Assembly (NCBI GenBank): GCA_008080615.1
Contig: VIKJ01000023.1
Span: 1,385 to 18,784, forward strand
Origin: Chitinophagaceae bacterium
GTDB lineage: Bacteria > Bacteroidota > Bacteroidia > Chitinophagales > Chitinophagaceae
Reading direction: 5' to 3'
Length of the DNA: 17,400 bases
Both the position numbers and the translations under genes were made by a program. Positions within the stretch are counted from its first letter, which is position 1; each line of letters begins with the position of its first letter. Of the stretch, positions 6,926 through 15,126 are shown in pieces. The notes below the pieces were generated by a model. That model had not been told where the DNA came from. It was given only the letters and a program-made list of their open reading frames with translations, and did no database searches.

Positions 6926-7840
6926 ATGCAACACAGTTCACATATTTTAATGATCCAACCAGTGCATTTTGATTTTAATGCCGAAACTGCTGTTAATAAT
7001 AGCTTTCAGGTAAATGCACATGACCAAGAGTTACAAACTAAAGCAAGAAAAGAGTTTGATGCATTCATACAAGAACTTGAAAAAAATGGAATAGATATTA
7101 CGGTTGTTAAAGACACCCCTGTGCCACATACACCAGACTCTATCTTTCCCAATAACTGGATTTCCTTTCATCAGGATGGAAGCATTTGCCTTTATCCTAT
7201 GTTTGCTAAAAACAGAAGACAGGAAAGAAAGCAAACAGTGCTAGATGCAATTGGTGAAAAATTTTTGATTGAAAAAACCATCAATTTAAGCCATTATGAA
7301 AATGAGTCCCTTTTCTTAGAAGGTACGGGAAGCATGGTATTGGATAGAGATCAACAGATTGCCTATGCTTGTTTGTCTCCCAGAACTGACCCAAAGGTTT
7401 TGGATATTTTTTGTAAAAATTATCAGTACAAGTCGGTTGTATTTTGGGCAACAGATCAAAACAACGATCCAATTTACCATACCAATGTAATGATGTGTGT
7501 AGCTGATGAATATGTTGTTATTTGCTTGGAGGCAATTAAGGATAGCGAAGAACGTAATTTGGTAATTACTTCTATAGAGCAAAGCAAAAAACAACTTATT
7601 GAAATTAGCTTAGATCAAATGAATCATTTTGCTGGCAATATGCTTCAAGTGCACAATCATGCTGGTGAAAGATTATTGGTAATGTCATCACAAGCATATC
7701 ATTCTTTAAAGACTGAACAAATAAACCAATTAGAGCAATTCAATCGCATTATTCACTCAGATATTAGTAGCATCGAAACCAACGGTGGAGGAAGTGCCAG
7801 GTGTATGATGGCGGAGGTTTTTTTAACAGTAAAAAAATAA
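6926..7840 (+). CDS. ctlX: citrulline utilisation hydrolase CtlX (citrulline ureidase type)
   Basis: CtlX belongs to the amidinotransferase/arginine deiminase superfamily and is described as hydrolysing citrulline to ornithine, carbon dioxide and ammonia without ATP. The 304-residue product has the family motifs: DSIFPNNW (71-78), EGTGSMVLDR (132-141), the histidine of IYHTNVMM (183-190), and the C-terminal NGGGSARCMMAE with nucleophile Cys293. Length and motifs are complete, with no sign of the damage seen in its neighbour. It lies 9 nt after the deiminase gene, so the two could act in sequence from arginine to ornithine. Its stop is one base from the stop of the convergent SDR gene, and no terminator separates them. 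Confidence 0.9.
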   Translation: MQHSSHILMIQPVHFDFNAETAVNNSFQVNAHDQELQTKARKEFDAFIQELEKNGIDITVVKDTPVPHTPDSIFPNNWISFHQDGSICLYPMFAKNRRQERKQTVLDAIGEKFLIEKTINLSHYENESLFLEGTGSMVLDRDQQIAYACLSPRTDPKVLDIFCKNYQYKSVVFWATDQNNDPIYHTNVMMCVADEYVVICLEAIKDSEERNLVITSIEQSKKQLIEISLDQMNHFAGNMLQVHNHAGERLLVMSSQAYHSLKTEQINQLEQFNRIIHSDISSIETNGGGSARCMMAEVFLTVKK

Positions 7841-7841
7841 C

Positions 7842-8720
7842 TTAAAAACTATTGCGAACCCCTTCTTCAAAAGAGAGGGGGTTATAGTTTAATTCTTGAA
7901 TGGCTTTATCAATTTTCAATCCCGATTTTTTTGAACGTTTAACTGGTTCGGGAAAGCAATCACTATTTACCTCTTCAATTAAGGAAGCATCTAATTTGAG
8001 CACATTGGCTACTGTTAATGCCATGGAATAAGGTGAACAGATATCTTTACCAGCCAAGTGATAAATTCCTTCTTTTTTTAATTGAATAATAGCAAGAATG
8101 CCCCAGCATATATCTTCTACATAGGTAGGTGTTCTTAATTGGTCGGATACCACTTTAATTGATTTACCTGAGCGTAAATTTTGTGCAACCCATTGAATAA
8201 AACTTGGACGCATTCCTTCCCAATGCTTTCCATAAATAAATACAGGTCTTACAATGGTATAGTAATCAGCCAATTCCTTAACCCTAGTTTCTGCCATTAA
8301 CTTAGAAGCCCCATAAAAATTAAGTGGATTGGGTAAATCATTTTCTGCATGTGGGCCATTTTCTCCAAAAATAAAATCGGTTGATAAATAAATAAAATGG
8401 ATTGATTTGCTTTTGGCCGCATTTAAAAGGGTTTCTGTTGCGGTAACATTGTTCAAAATGCAGGCAGCTTGATCAAATTCACATTCATCGGGTTTACTCA
8501 TGGCAGCAACATGAATAATAACCTGTGGTGCTGATTTTTGAATGTATTCTTGTACAGAACTAACATCCGTTAGTTCTATTGATGTATAATTTATTAACAC
8601 ATCAGCAGGAATTCTACGTGCCCCTTTTGAAACAGCCAGCACGTTAAACCCTTTGCCTGCAAGGAATACACAAAGATGTTGGGCCAAAAAACCGTTGGCA
8701 CCTGTTACCATTACTTTCAT
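7842..8720 (-). CDS. NAD(P)-dependent SDR, dTDP-4-dehydrorhamnose reductase-like
   Basis: This 292-residue protein is an extended short-chain dehydrogenase. It has the cofactor motif TGANGFLAQH (6-15), the catalytic-region STDFIFGE (113-120), and the active-site YGASK with Tyr136 and Lys140. The overall arrangement (HVAAMSKPDECE, then RPVFIYG and LRTPTYVEDI) is that of RmlD/dTDP-4-dehydrorhamnose reductase relatives, which make nucleotide sugars. No other sugar-nucleotide gene is next to it, so the substrate is open. It is transcribed away from pfkA and ends tail to tail with ctlX, one base apart. The ATG at 8720 is well supported because the cofactor motif follows directly. Confidence 0.87.
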   Translation of the reverse strand: MKVMVTGANGFLAQHLCVFLAGKGFNVLAVSKGARRIPADVLINYTSIELTDVSSVQEYIQKSAPQVIIHVAAMSKPDECEFDQAACILNNVTATETLLNAAKSKSIHFIYLSTDFIFGENGPHAENDLPNPLNFYGASKLMAETRVKELADYYTIVRPVFIYGKHWEGMRPSFIQWVAQNLRSGKSIKVVSDQLRTPTYVEDICWGILAIIQLKKEGIYHLAGKDICSPYSMALTVANVLKLDASLIEEVNSDCFPEPVKRSKKSGLKIDKAIQELNYNPLSFEEGVRNSF

Positions 8721-8724
8721 TATA

Positions 8725-8758
8725 CAATGCTACGAAAAAACTTAAGGCCAGTAACAAA
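8725..8758 (-). promoter_or_regulatory. possible promoter of the SDR gene
   Basis: On the minus strand TTTG (8758-8755), a 22-base spacer and TAGCATTG (8732-8725, one mismatch to TAnnTTTG) precede the ATG at 8720. The spacing would give an almost leaderless mRNA, which makes the call uncertain. Confidence 0.35.
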
Positions 8759-8780
8759 TGGTCATTAGCTTTCAAATCCT

Positions 8781-8788
8781 TACATTTG
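8781..8788 (+). promoter_or_regulatory. possible -7 element for pfkA-pyk
   Basis: TACATTTG matches the Bacteroidota -7 consensus exactly and would give a leader of about 70 nt before pfkA. No good -33 box lies 19-23 bases upstream, so this is tentative. Confidence 0.3.
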
Positions 8789-8865
8789 AAACTCCGTGTA
8801 CGCATTACACATTATTTTTTTGTAATATGTGCACTTGTAAATTAACAGAGAATCGAAATTGAACA

Positions 8866-9852
8866 ATGGCAGAGAAAAAAGTAACAAAAATTGGGGTACT
8901 TACTTCTGGGGGCGATGCACCAGGAATGAACGCTGCAATCAGGGCAGTAGTTAGAACGGGTTTGTATTATGGTTTAGAAATGTTTGGTGTAATGCGCGGT
9001 TACAGCGGTATGATTGAAGATGATATAGTACCAATGAATTCGAGGTCGGTAGCCAATATTATTCAAAGAGGTGGTACCATTTTAAAAACTGCGAGAAGTG
9101 CTGAATTCTTTGAACTAGAAGGACGCAAAAAAGCATACGAAAATCTTAAAAAAAGAGGGATTGACGGCTTGGTAATTATTGGAGGAGATGGAAGCTTTAA
9201 AGGCGCTCAGAAATTTGCCAACGAATTTGATATTCCTTGTATTGGGCTACCTGGCACTATTGATAAAGATATTGCAGGAAGTGATTTTACCATTGGATTC
9301 GACACAGCAGTTAATACTGCAGTAGAAGCTATAGATAAAATTAGAGATACAGCAGATGCGCATGACCGTTTATTTATTGTGGAAGTAATGGGCAGAGATG
9401 CAGGATATATTGCTTTACACAGCGGAATTGCAACAGGTGCTGAAAATATCTTAATCCCAGAAACTAAAACAGATATAGAAGCAATCATTGCTTCTTTAAC
9501 CGAAAAAGAGAAACGTAAAAAACTGGTAAACTTAGTAGTGGTTGCCGAAGGAGACAAGTTTGGTGGAGGTAATGAAATTGGTGCCATTTTAAAAAACCGT
9601 TTACCTAATGCAGACATACGTGTTTGTATATTAGGTCACATACAAAGAGGTGGATCTCCATCTTGCTTAGATCGCTTGATTGCCAGCCGAATGGGATTTG
9701 CATCAGTAGAGTGTTTGTTGCAAGGAACGCATAATGTTATGGTGGGTATTATGAATAATAAATTACACTACACACCGTTGGATAATGCTGTAAAAGCCAA
9801 ACAAAAAATTTCAGACGATTGGTTACGTATAGTAAAAATTCTTGCTAGCTAA
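8866..9852 (+). CDS. pfkA: ATP-dependent 6-phosphofructokinase
   Basis: PfkA phosphorylates fructose-6-phosphate with ATP, the committed step of glycolysis. The 328-residue product has the expected length and motifs: GGDAPGMNAAIR (15-26) for ATP binding, GGDGS (106-110), PGTIDKD (129-135) with the catalytic aspartate of TID at 133, and MGRDAGY for the sugar phosphate. Glycine in GGDGS indicates ATP rather than pyrophosphate as donor, since PPi enzymes usually carry aspartate there. The position after TID is lysine, where the E. coli enzyme has asparagine (TIDND). Pyruvate kinase follows 26 nt downstream on the same strand, which puts the two irreversible glycolytic steps in one transcript. 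Confidence 0.97.
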   Translation: MAEKKVTKIGVLTSGGDAPGMNAAIRAVVRTGLYYGLEMFGVMRGYSGMIEDDIVPMNSRSVANIIQRGGTILKTARSAEFFELEGRKKAYENLKKRGIDGLVIIGGDGSFKGAQKFANEFDIPCIGLPGTIDKDIAGSDFTIGFDTAVNTAVEAIDKIRDTADAHDRLFIVEVMGRDAGYIALHSGIATGAENILIPETKTDIEAIIASLTEKEKRKKLVNLVVVAEGDKFGGGNEIGAILKNRLPNADIRVCILGHIQRGGSPSCLDRLIASRMGFASVECLLQGTHNVMVGIMNNKLHYTPLDNAVKAKQKISDDWLRIVKILAS

Positions 9853-9878
9853 ATAAAAAATAAATAATAGTAAATATC

Positions 9879-11369
9879 ATGTCAAAAAATTTAGACAAAT
9901 ACCTGCATAAGAATATGGACAAAGAAGCAGGTGTTAATCACGTTGCTCACAGAACAAAAATTGTTGCTACCGTAGGGCCAGCTTGCGACACCTACGACAA
10001 ATTGTTGGAATTGGTTAAAGCAGGAGTAAACGTTTTCAGGCTGAATTTCTCTCATGGAAATCATCAAGATAAACTAACTATCATAGAGCATATTAGAAAT
10101 ATCAATAGCACACAGCCATATAATATTGCTATACTTGCCGATTTACAAGGTCCTAAATTACGTGTTGGCGAAATTGAGAATAATGCATTAGAAATTAAAG
10201 CAGGCGATATTCTCACTTTTACAAATGAAAAATGTGTAGGAACCTTAGAAAAAATTTACGTTTCCTATCCAAACTTGGCTGGGGATGTTACCATGGGTAA
10301 TATCATCATGATTGATGATGGCAAATTAGAAGTGAAAGTTTGTGGTATTGAAAAGAATGGAGACGTAAAAGTGCAAGTTATTTTAGGTGGTATTCTTTCA
10401 TCTAAAAAAGGAATCAATTTACCTGATACAAAAATTTCCTTACCAGCTTTAACAGAAAAAGACCTCGCCGATTTAGAATTTATTATTGAGCAAAAATGTG
10501 ATTGGGTAGCACTAAGTTTTGTAAGAAGTGTAAAAGATATTGTAATTCTCAGAAGTAAATTGGATGAGAAAAACAGTAAAACAAAAATCATAGCAAAAAT
10601 AGAAAAACCAGAAGCGCTGGTTAATATTCGCGATATCATTTTAGAAAGTGATGGTATAATGGTTGCTCGTGGAGATTTGGGTGTTGAATTACCAGTAGAA
10701 CAAATACCATTGATTCAAAAAGAGTTGATTCGCAAATGCATTCACCGTGCAAAACCTGTAATTGTTGCTACGCAAATGATGGAGAGTATGATGGAAAGGG
10801 TTAAGCCAAATCGTAGTGAAATTACCGACGTTGCAAACGCTGTATTGGAAGGAGCTGATGCTGTAATGCTAAGTGGTGAAACTGCAGCAGGTAACTACCC
10901 TACCCTTGTGGTAGAAACAATGCGAAAGATAATTGCTGAAGTAGAAAAGAAAGAATACCGATACAATCGTTCTGAAGACCTTAAGCCACAACCCCACTCC
11001 CCTTCATTTCACAGTGATGCTATTTGCTACAACGCATGTAAAATGGCAGAAGATGTTGAAGCTAGTGCACTAATTGGTATGACGCAGAGTGGTTATACTG
11101 CATTTATGTTAAGTAGTTACCGCCCATCTTCTCCATTGTATATTTTCACAAAGGAAAAAACACTAGTAAACCAGTTGAGTTTAAGCTGGGGAGTTCGTGC
11201 ATTCCATTATTCAGAAGAAGAAAGTTTAGATAATATTATCACCGACCAAATTGATATTTTAAAAGAAAGAGGATTTGTAAATAGTGGTGACTTTGTTGTA
11301 AATACTGGTAGTACTCCAGTATCTCAGCATTTACCTACCAACCTCATTAAACTAACCAAAGTAGACTAA
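9879..11369 (+). CDS. pyk: pyruvate kinase
   Basis: Pyruvate kinase transfers phosphate from phosphoenolpyruvate to ADP. The 496-residue protein shows the standard series: RTKIVATVGPA and RLNFSHG near the N-terminus, ADLQGPKLRVG, the B domain, then WVALSFVRS, the catalytic lysine region KIEKPEAL, MVARGDLGVELP, and KPVIVATQMMESM followed by EITDVANAVLEGADAVMLSG. The C-terminal regulatory domain ends STPVSQHLPTNLIKLTKVD. A short N-terminal extension of about 25 residues precedes the barrel. It is the second gene of the pfkA-pyk unit, and an intrinsic terminator follows 25 nt after the stop. Confidence 0.98.
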   Translation: MSKNLDKYLHKNMDKEAGVNHVAHRTKIVATVGPACDTYDKLLELVKAGVNVFRLNFSHGNHQDKLTIIEHIRNINSTQPYNIAILADLQGPKLRVGEIENNALEIKAGDILTFTNEKCVGTLEKIYVSYPNLAGDVTMGNIIMIDDGKLEVKVCGIEKNGDVKVQVILGGILSSKKGINLPDTKISLPALTEKDLADLEFIIEQKCDWVALSFVRSVKDIVILRSKLDEKNSKTKIIAKIEKPEALVNIRDIILESDGIMVARGDLGVELPVEQIPLIQKELIRKCIHRAKPVIVATQMMESMMERVKPNRSEITDVANAVLEGADAVMLSGETAAGNYPTLVVETMRKIIAEVEKKEYRYNRSEDLKPQPHSPSFHSDAICYNACKMAEDVEASALIGMTQSGYTAFMLSSYRPSSPLYIFTKEKTLVNQLSLSWGVRAFHYSEEESLDNIITDQIDILKERGFVNSGDFVVNTGSTPVSQHLPTNLIKLTKVD

Positions 11370-11394
11370 TTAGCTACTTATTGCATTTTTATAT

Positions 11395-11425
11395 AAAAAG
11401 ATTCCTCAAACGGGGAATCTTTTTT
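11395..11425 (+). terminator. intrinsic terminator after pyk
   Basis: AAAAAGATTCC (11395-11405) pairs with GGAATCTTTTT (11414-11424). One C-G and one U-G pair extend the stem above this, closing an AAAC loop, and a T run finishes at 11425. The hairpin separates pfkA-pyk from the GH20 gene. Confidence 0.85.
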
Positions 11426-11462
11426 AATTTCAGGTATTGCTTTATTAGAAACACACGCCATT

Positions 11463-13082
11463 ATGAAAAGATTACTCACTTGCTTATTCTTTATTCCAGC
11501 GCTATTTATGAAAGCTCAGGAAGTTTCAATTATTCCACAACCCACCCAATTAACAATGGGTAAAGGAAATTTTTCTATCCAATCAAATACCAAGATTGTA
11601 TTGGGTGCCGAAGGATTAGAAAAATCTGCAGCATTTTTACAGGGATATGTTCAAAAAATGTATGGCCTGCATTTAAAAATAGAACACAAAGGAATTGCTA
11701 CTGGTAACATTGTGCTGAGGTTAAAAAAAATAAATCATACAGTTGCAGGTGCTTATCATATGGAAGTGAATAACGATTATGTTTCAATTGAAGCGGATCA
11801 AGCAACAGGCGTATTTTATGGAGTTCAAACCTTATTGCAGTTATTGCCGGTAACTACTGCAAATGAATTAGTGATTCCACATCTAAGCATAATCGACAAG
11901 CCCCGCTTTGCTTACAGAGGAATGCATTTAGATGTTGGTAGACATTTTTTTCCTGTAGACTATATAAAAAAATACATTGACTTTATTGCCATGCATAAGA
12001 TGAACACTTTTCATTGGCATTTAACAGAAGATCAGGGTTGGAGAATTGAAATAAAAAAATATCCTAAACTTACTGAAGTAGGTGCTTATAGAAATGGAAC
12101 TACCATTGGCAGGTATCCTGGAACTGGAAATACCAATACTACTTATGGAGGGTATTATACTCAGGAACAAATTAAAGAAGTAGTTAAATATGCTGCAGAC
12201 CGTTACGTAGATATTATTCCCGAAATAGAATTGCCTGGCCATTCATCTGCAGCCATTGCTGCTTATCCCGAGCTAAGTTGCTTTCCGGAAGAAGCTACTA
12301 AACATCCATCTAAAACAGCCTGGAATGGCACTACAGAAGGAAAACAAGTACAACAAACCTGGGGGGTATTTGAAGATGTATTTTGCCCAAGCGAATACAC
12401 TTTTAATTTTTTAGAAAATGTTTTTAACGAAGTGATTGAACTGTTCCCATCTAAATACATTCACATAGGTGGAGATGAGTGCCCAAAGGAATCTTGGAAA
12501 AGATCTGCATTTTGTCAGCAATTGATTAAAGACAAAAATTTAAAAGATGAACACGGATTGCAGAGCTATTTTATTCAAAGAATGGAAAAGTACTTGAACG
12601 GCAAAGGAAAACAGATTATCGGCTGGGATGAAATATTAGAAGGTGGATTGGCACCAAACGCTTTAGTGATGAGCTGGAGGGGTGAAAAAGGGGGCATTGA
12701 AGCTGCTAAACAAAAACATCAAGTAATAATGACTCCAGGAGAATGGGTATATTTTGATCATGCCCAAAACAAGCCTGAAGATTCTGTTACGATTGGTGGA
12801 TTTACCGACTTACAAAAAGTGTATGGCTACGAACCTGTTCCCAAAAGTTTGAGTGAAACAGATGCTCAATATGTATTAGGGGCTCAAGCCAATTTATGGA
12901 CAGAATACATTACCAATACTAGTAAAGTAGAATACATGCTTTTCCCAAGAATGAGCGCATTAAGTGAAGTATTATGGAGTTCTAAAGAAAACCGTCATTG
13001 GCCCAACTTTAAGGAAAGGATGCAGCAACAATATAAAAGGTACGATCAGTGGGGGGCTAATTATAACAAACCTGCAAAATAA
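11463..13082 (+). CDS. secreted beta-N-acetylhexosaminidase, GH20
   Basis: This enzyme removes terminal N-acetylglucosamine (or galactosamine) from chitin oligomers, glycans or peptidoglycan fragments. Residues 1-18 form a signal peptide (MKRLLTCLFFIPALFMKA, then QE), so it acts in the periplasm or outside. Residues about 20-145 are the GH20b domain, and the catalytic barrel runs from about 148 to 510. It contains YRGMHLDVGRHFF (151-163), FHWHLTEDQGW (183-193), PEIELPGH, and the GGDE signature at 336-339, where Asp338 and Glu339 are the substrate-assisted catalytic pair. It ends soon after the barrel at 539 residues and lacks the extra carbohydrate-binding modules of many Bacteroidota relatives. 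The deaminase NagB follows, so the two genes can serve GlcNAc use, although a terminator lies between them. Confidence 0.95.
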   Translation: MKRLLTCLFFIPALFMKAQEVSIIPQPTQLTMGKGNFSIQSNTKIVLGAEGLEKSAAFLQGYVQKMYGLHLKIEHKGIATGNIVLRLKKINHTVAGAYHMEVNNDYVSIEADQATGVFYGVQTLLQLLPVTTANELVIPHLSIIDKPRFAYRGMHLDVGRHFFPVDYIKKYIDFIAMHKMNTFHWHLTEDQGWRIEIKKYPKLTEVGAYRNGTTIGRYPGTGNTNTTYGGYYTQEQIKEVVKYAADRYVDIIPEIELPGHSSAAIAAYPELSCFPEEATKHPSKTAWNGTTEGKQVQQTWGVFEDVFCPSEYTFNFLENVFNEVIELFPSKYIHIGGDECPKESWKRSAFCQQLIKDKNLKDEHGLQSYFIQRMEKYLNGKGKQIIGWDEILEGGLAPNALVMSWRGEKGGIEAAKQKHQVIMTPGEWVYFDHAQNKPEDSVTIGGFTDLQKVYGYEPVPKSLSETDAQYVLGAQANLWTEYITNTSKVEYMLFPRMSALSEVLWSSKENRHWPNFKERMQQQYKRYDQWGANYNKPAK

Positions 13083-13104
13083 CTGCGTTTTATTGCGGTT
13101 TTTT
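13081..13104 (+). terminator. intrinsic terminator after GH20
   Basis: AACTGC (13081-13086) pairs with GCGGTT (13095-13100), including one T-G wobble, around an 8-nt loop. The T run ends at 13104. It overlaps the GH20 stop codon and covers the upstream TTG at 13103, which argues against that TTG being the nagB start. Confidence 0.6.
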
Positions 13105-13112
13105 GGCGTTTA

Positions 13113-13146
13113 ATTGTCATTTTATGCAAAAACAGGCTTATTTTAG
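13113..13146 (+). promoter_or_regulatory. possible promoter of nagB
   Basis: ATTG (13113-13116), a 22-base spacer and TATTTTAG (13139-13146, one mismatch to TAnnTTTG) lie just after the GH20 terminator and 20 bp before the preferred ATG. Support is only by consensus. Confidence 0.3.
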
Positions 13147-13165
13147 CAATATAAAACAAGATCCG

Positions 13166-15064
13166 ATGGTAGATTCTTTTGAAAAAATCGATGTAAAAAT
13201 TTGTAAAAACCAAAAGGAAGGGGCCATTTATGTTGCCAATCAAATTGCACTTTTAATTAAAGAAAAGCAGTCAAAAGGAGAAAAATGTGTTCTTGGCTTG
13301 GCCACTGGCTCAACCCCTATTGCTATGTATGCAGAATTGGTAAAAATGCATAAAGCAGGCAATTTGAGTTTCAATAATGTGATCAGTTTTAATTTGGATG
13401 AATATTATCCTATAGACAAAGATGCTTATCAGAGTTATTGGAGTTTTATGCATCGGCATTTGTTTAATCATGTAGATATTGATCCGGCCAATATTCATTT
13501 ACCAAATGGAAATGCACCAAAAGAAGACATGAAAAAATACTGCGCAAGCTATGAAAAAGCAATTGAAGACGCAGGAGGAATTGATTTACAAATATTAGGT
13601 ATTGGGCAAAACGGACATATAGGATTTAATGAACCAGGATCTAGTATGTTATCTAAAACCAGATTGGTTAATTTAGAAAACAGTACTAGGATTGCCAATT
13701 CATACGAATTCCAAAGCATTTCTAAAGTACCTCGTTTAGCTGTCACAATGGGCATCAGCACCATTTTAAAAGCAAAACGGATTGTTTTAATGGCTTGGGG
13801 TAACAAAGCCAATATAGTAGCCAAATCGGTAGAAGGCAATGTAACAGAAACCATTCCTGCAAGTATTTTACAACAGCATAATGATGTAAGCTTTGTTATA
13901 GATGAAGCTGCTTCTACCGAATTAACTAGAATAAAATCTCCATGGTTGGCGGGAGAATGTATTTGGACAAACGCCTTAATTAAAAGAGCAGTTGTGTATT
14001 TAGCTTTGAAACTAAATAAATCGGTGTTGAGTTTAACTTCTTTGGATTATACAGAAAATGGTTTATCCGATTTACTAGTAGAAAAAGGAGACGCATATGA
14101 AATTAACTTACAAGTATTTTATATGCTACGCGACAGTATTACTGGTTGGCCAGCAGGAAAGCCAAATGCAGTAATTCCTGCACACCCAGAAAGAAGCGCC
14201 CCTTATCCAAAAAAATGTTTGATCTTCTCTCCTCACCCCGATGATGATATCATTAGCATGGGTGGAACTTTTATGCGCTTGCACGACCAAGGTAATGAAG
14301 TGCATGTGGCTTATCAAACCAGTGGAAATATTGCTGTTTCTGATGAATTTGTTACTCGCTTTATTGATTTTGCAGTAGGATTTGAAGAAATGTTTGGCAT
14401 AGACAATAGCAAGAGTAGAGAGCAATTACAAGCAGCTCGTGCATTTATTGCAGCAAAGAAAAAAGACCAAATGGATACCTCTGAAATTCGTGCTATCAAA
14501 GGCCTGATAAGAAGAGGAGAAGCAAAGGCAACCTGCAGATATGTAGGCTTAACAGAAGATCGTTGCCATTTTATGAATATGCCTTTTTATGAAACAGGGG
14601 CTGTTGAGAAAAAGCCATTGGGCGAGGCTGATATTTTACTCACCATGGAATTGCTTAGAAAACTTCAACCACATCAGGTTTTTTGTGCGGGTGATTTAGC
14701 AGATCCACATGGTACACATAAAGTTTGTTTAGAAGCTGTATTTGAAGCCTTAAAACGCATTAAAGCGGATGGAGATGATTGGGTAAAAGATTGTTGGGTT
14801 TGGTTGTATAAAGGAGCTTGGCAGGAATGGGATATTGCTGAAATTGAAATGGCCATCCCTATGAGCCCAGATCAGGTTAAGAAAAAACGATTTGGTATTT
14901 TTATTCATCAATCACAAAAAGATGCAGTGCCATTTCAAGGAGCCGATAGTAGAGAATTTTGGCAAAGAGCCGAAGATAGAAATGCCAATACAGCCAACCT
15001 TTATGCCGATTTAGGTCTTACTAAATATGCAGCAATGGAGGCATTCGTTCGCTGGCATTATTAA
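13166..15064 (+). CDS. nagB: glucosamine-6-phosphate deaminase fused to a PIG-L domain
   Basis: The N-terminal half (about 1-290) is NagB, which turns glucosamine-6-phosphate into fructose-6-phosphate and ammonia. It has LATGSTP (45-51), NLDEYY (77-81), and GIGQNGHIGFNEP (145-157) with catalytic His151 and Glu156. The C-terminal half (about 350-632) is a PIG-L/LmbE domain with HPDDD at 357-361 and PHGTH at 514-518, the zinc-binding pattern of N-acetylglucosaminyl deacetylases. This fusion is familiar in Bacteroidota NagB; whether the PIG-L part deacetylates a sugar in this protein is not known to me. I start at the ATG at 13166 (MVDSFEKIDV, 632 residues). The ATG at 13124 is possible, while a TTG at 13103 lies inside the preceding terminator. 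A terminator follows the stop. Confidence 0.93.
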   Translation: MVDSFEKIDVKICKNQKEGAIYVANQIALLIKEKQSKGEKCVLGLATGSTPIAMYAELVKMHKAGNLSFNNVISFNLDEYYPIDKDAYQSYWSFMHRHLFNHVDIDPANIHLPNGNAPKEDMKKYCASYEKAIEDAGGIDLQILGIGQNGHIGFNEPGSSMLSKTRLVNLENSTRIANSYEFQSISKVPRLAVTMGISTILKAKRIVLMAWGNKANIVAKSVEGNVTETIPASILQQHNDVSFVIDEAASTELTRIKSPWLAGECIWTNALIKRAVVYLALKLNKSVLSLTSLDYTENGLSDLLVEKGDAYEINLQVFYMLRDSITGWPAGKPNAVIPAHPERSAPYPKKCLIFSPHPDDDIISMGGTFMRLHDQGNEVHVAYQTSGNIAVSDEFVTRFIDFAVGFEEMFGIDNSKSREQLQAARAFIAAKKKDQMDTSEIRAIKGLIRRGEAKATCRYVGLTEDRCHFMNMPFYETGAVEKKPLGEADILLTMELLRKLQPHQVFCAGDLADPHGTHKVCLEAVFEALKRIKADGDDWVKDCWVWLYKGAWQEWDIAEIEMAIPMSPDQVKKKRFGIFIHQSQKDAVPFQGADSREFWQRAEDRNANTANLYADLGLTKYAAMEAFVRWHY

Positions 15065-15084
15065 TATTGATTAGCTATTTAAAT

Positions 15085-15115
15085 AAACGTTCCGATAGTA
15101 TCATCGGGACGTTTT
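15085..15115 (+). terminator. intrinsic terminator after nagB
   Basis: A 12-bp stem (15085-15096 with 15103-15114) with one T-G pair closes a 6-nt loop and is followed by T at 15115 and an A/T-rich stretch. It lies 20 nt after the nagB stop and 12 nt before the next ATG. Confidence 0.8.
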
Positions 15116-15126
15116 ACATTTACAAC

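Noticed and set aside
9207..9617. Minus-strand frame of 136 codons inside pfkA
   Set aside because: It mirrors the codon pattern of pfkA; the plus strand is a certain gene.
10265..10639. Minus-strand frame of 124 codons inside pyk
   Set aside because: It is an antisense shadow of conserved pyruvate kinase sequence.
13103..13165. Upstream TTG start for nagB (21 extra residues)
   Set aside because: The TTG lies within the GH20 terminator, and the extra residues are not part of the NagB fold; ATG 13166 or 13124 is better.
15067..15126. Upstream TTG start for the PAP2 gene
   Set aside because: The extension would translate the nagB terminator hairpin; the ATG at 15127 follows it directly.
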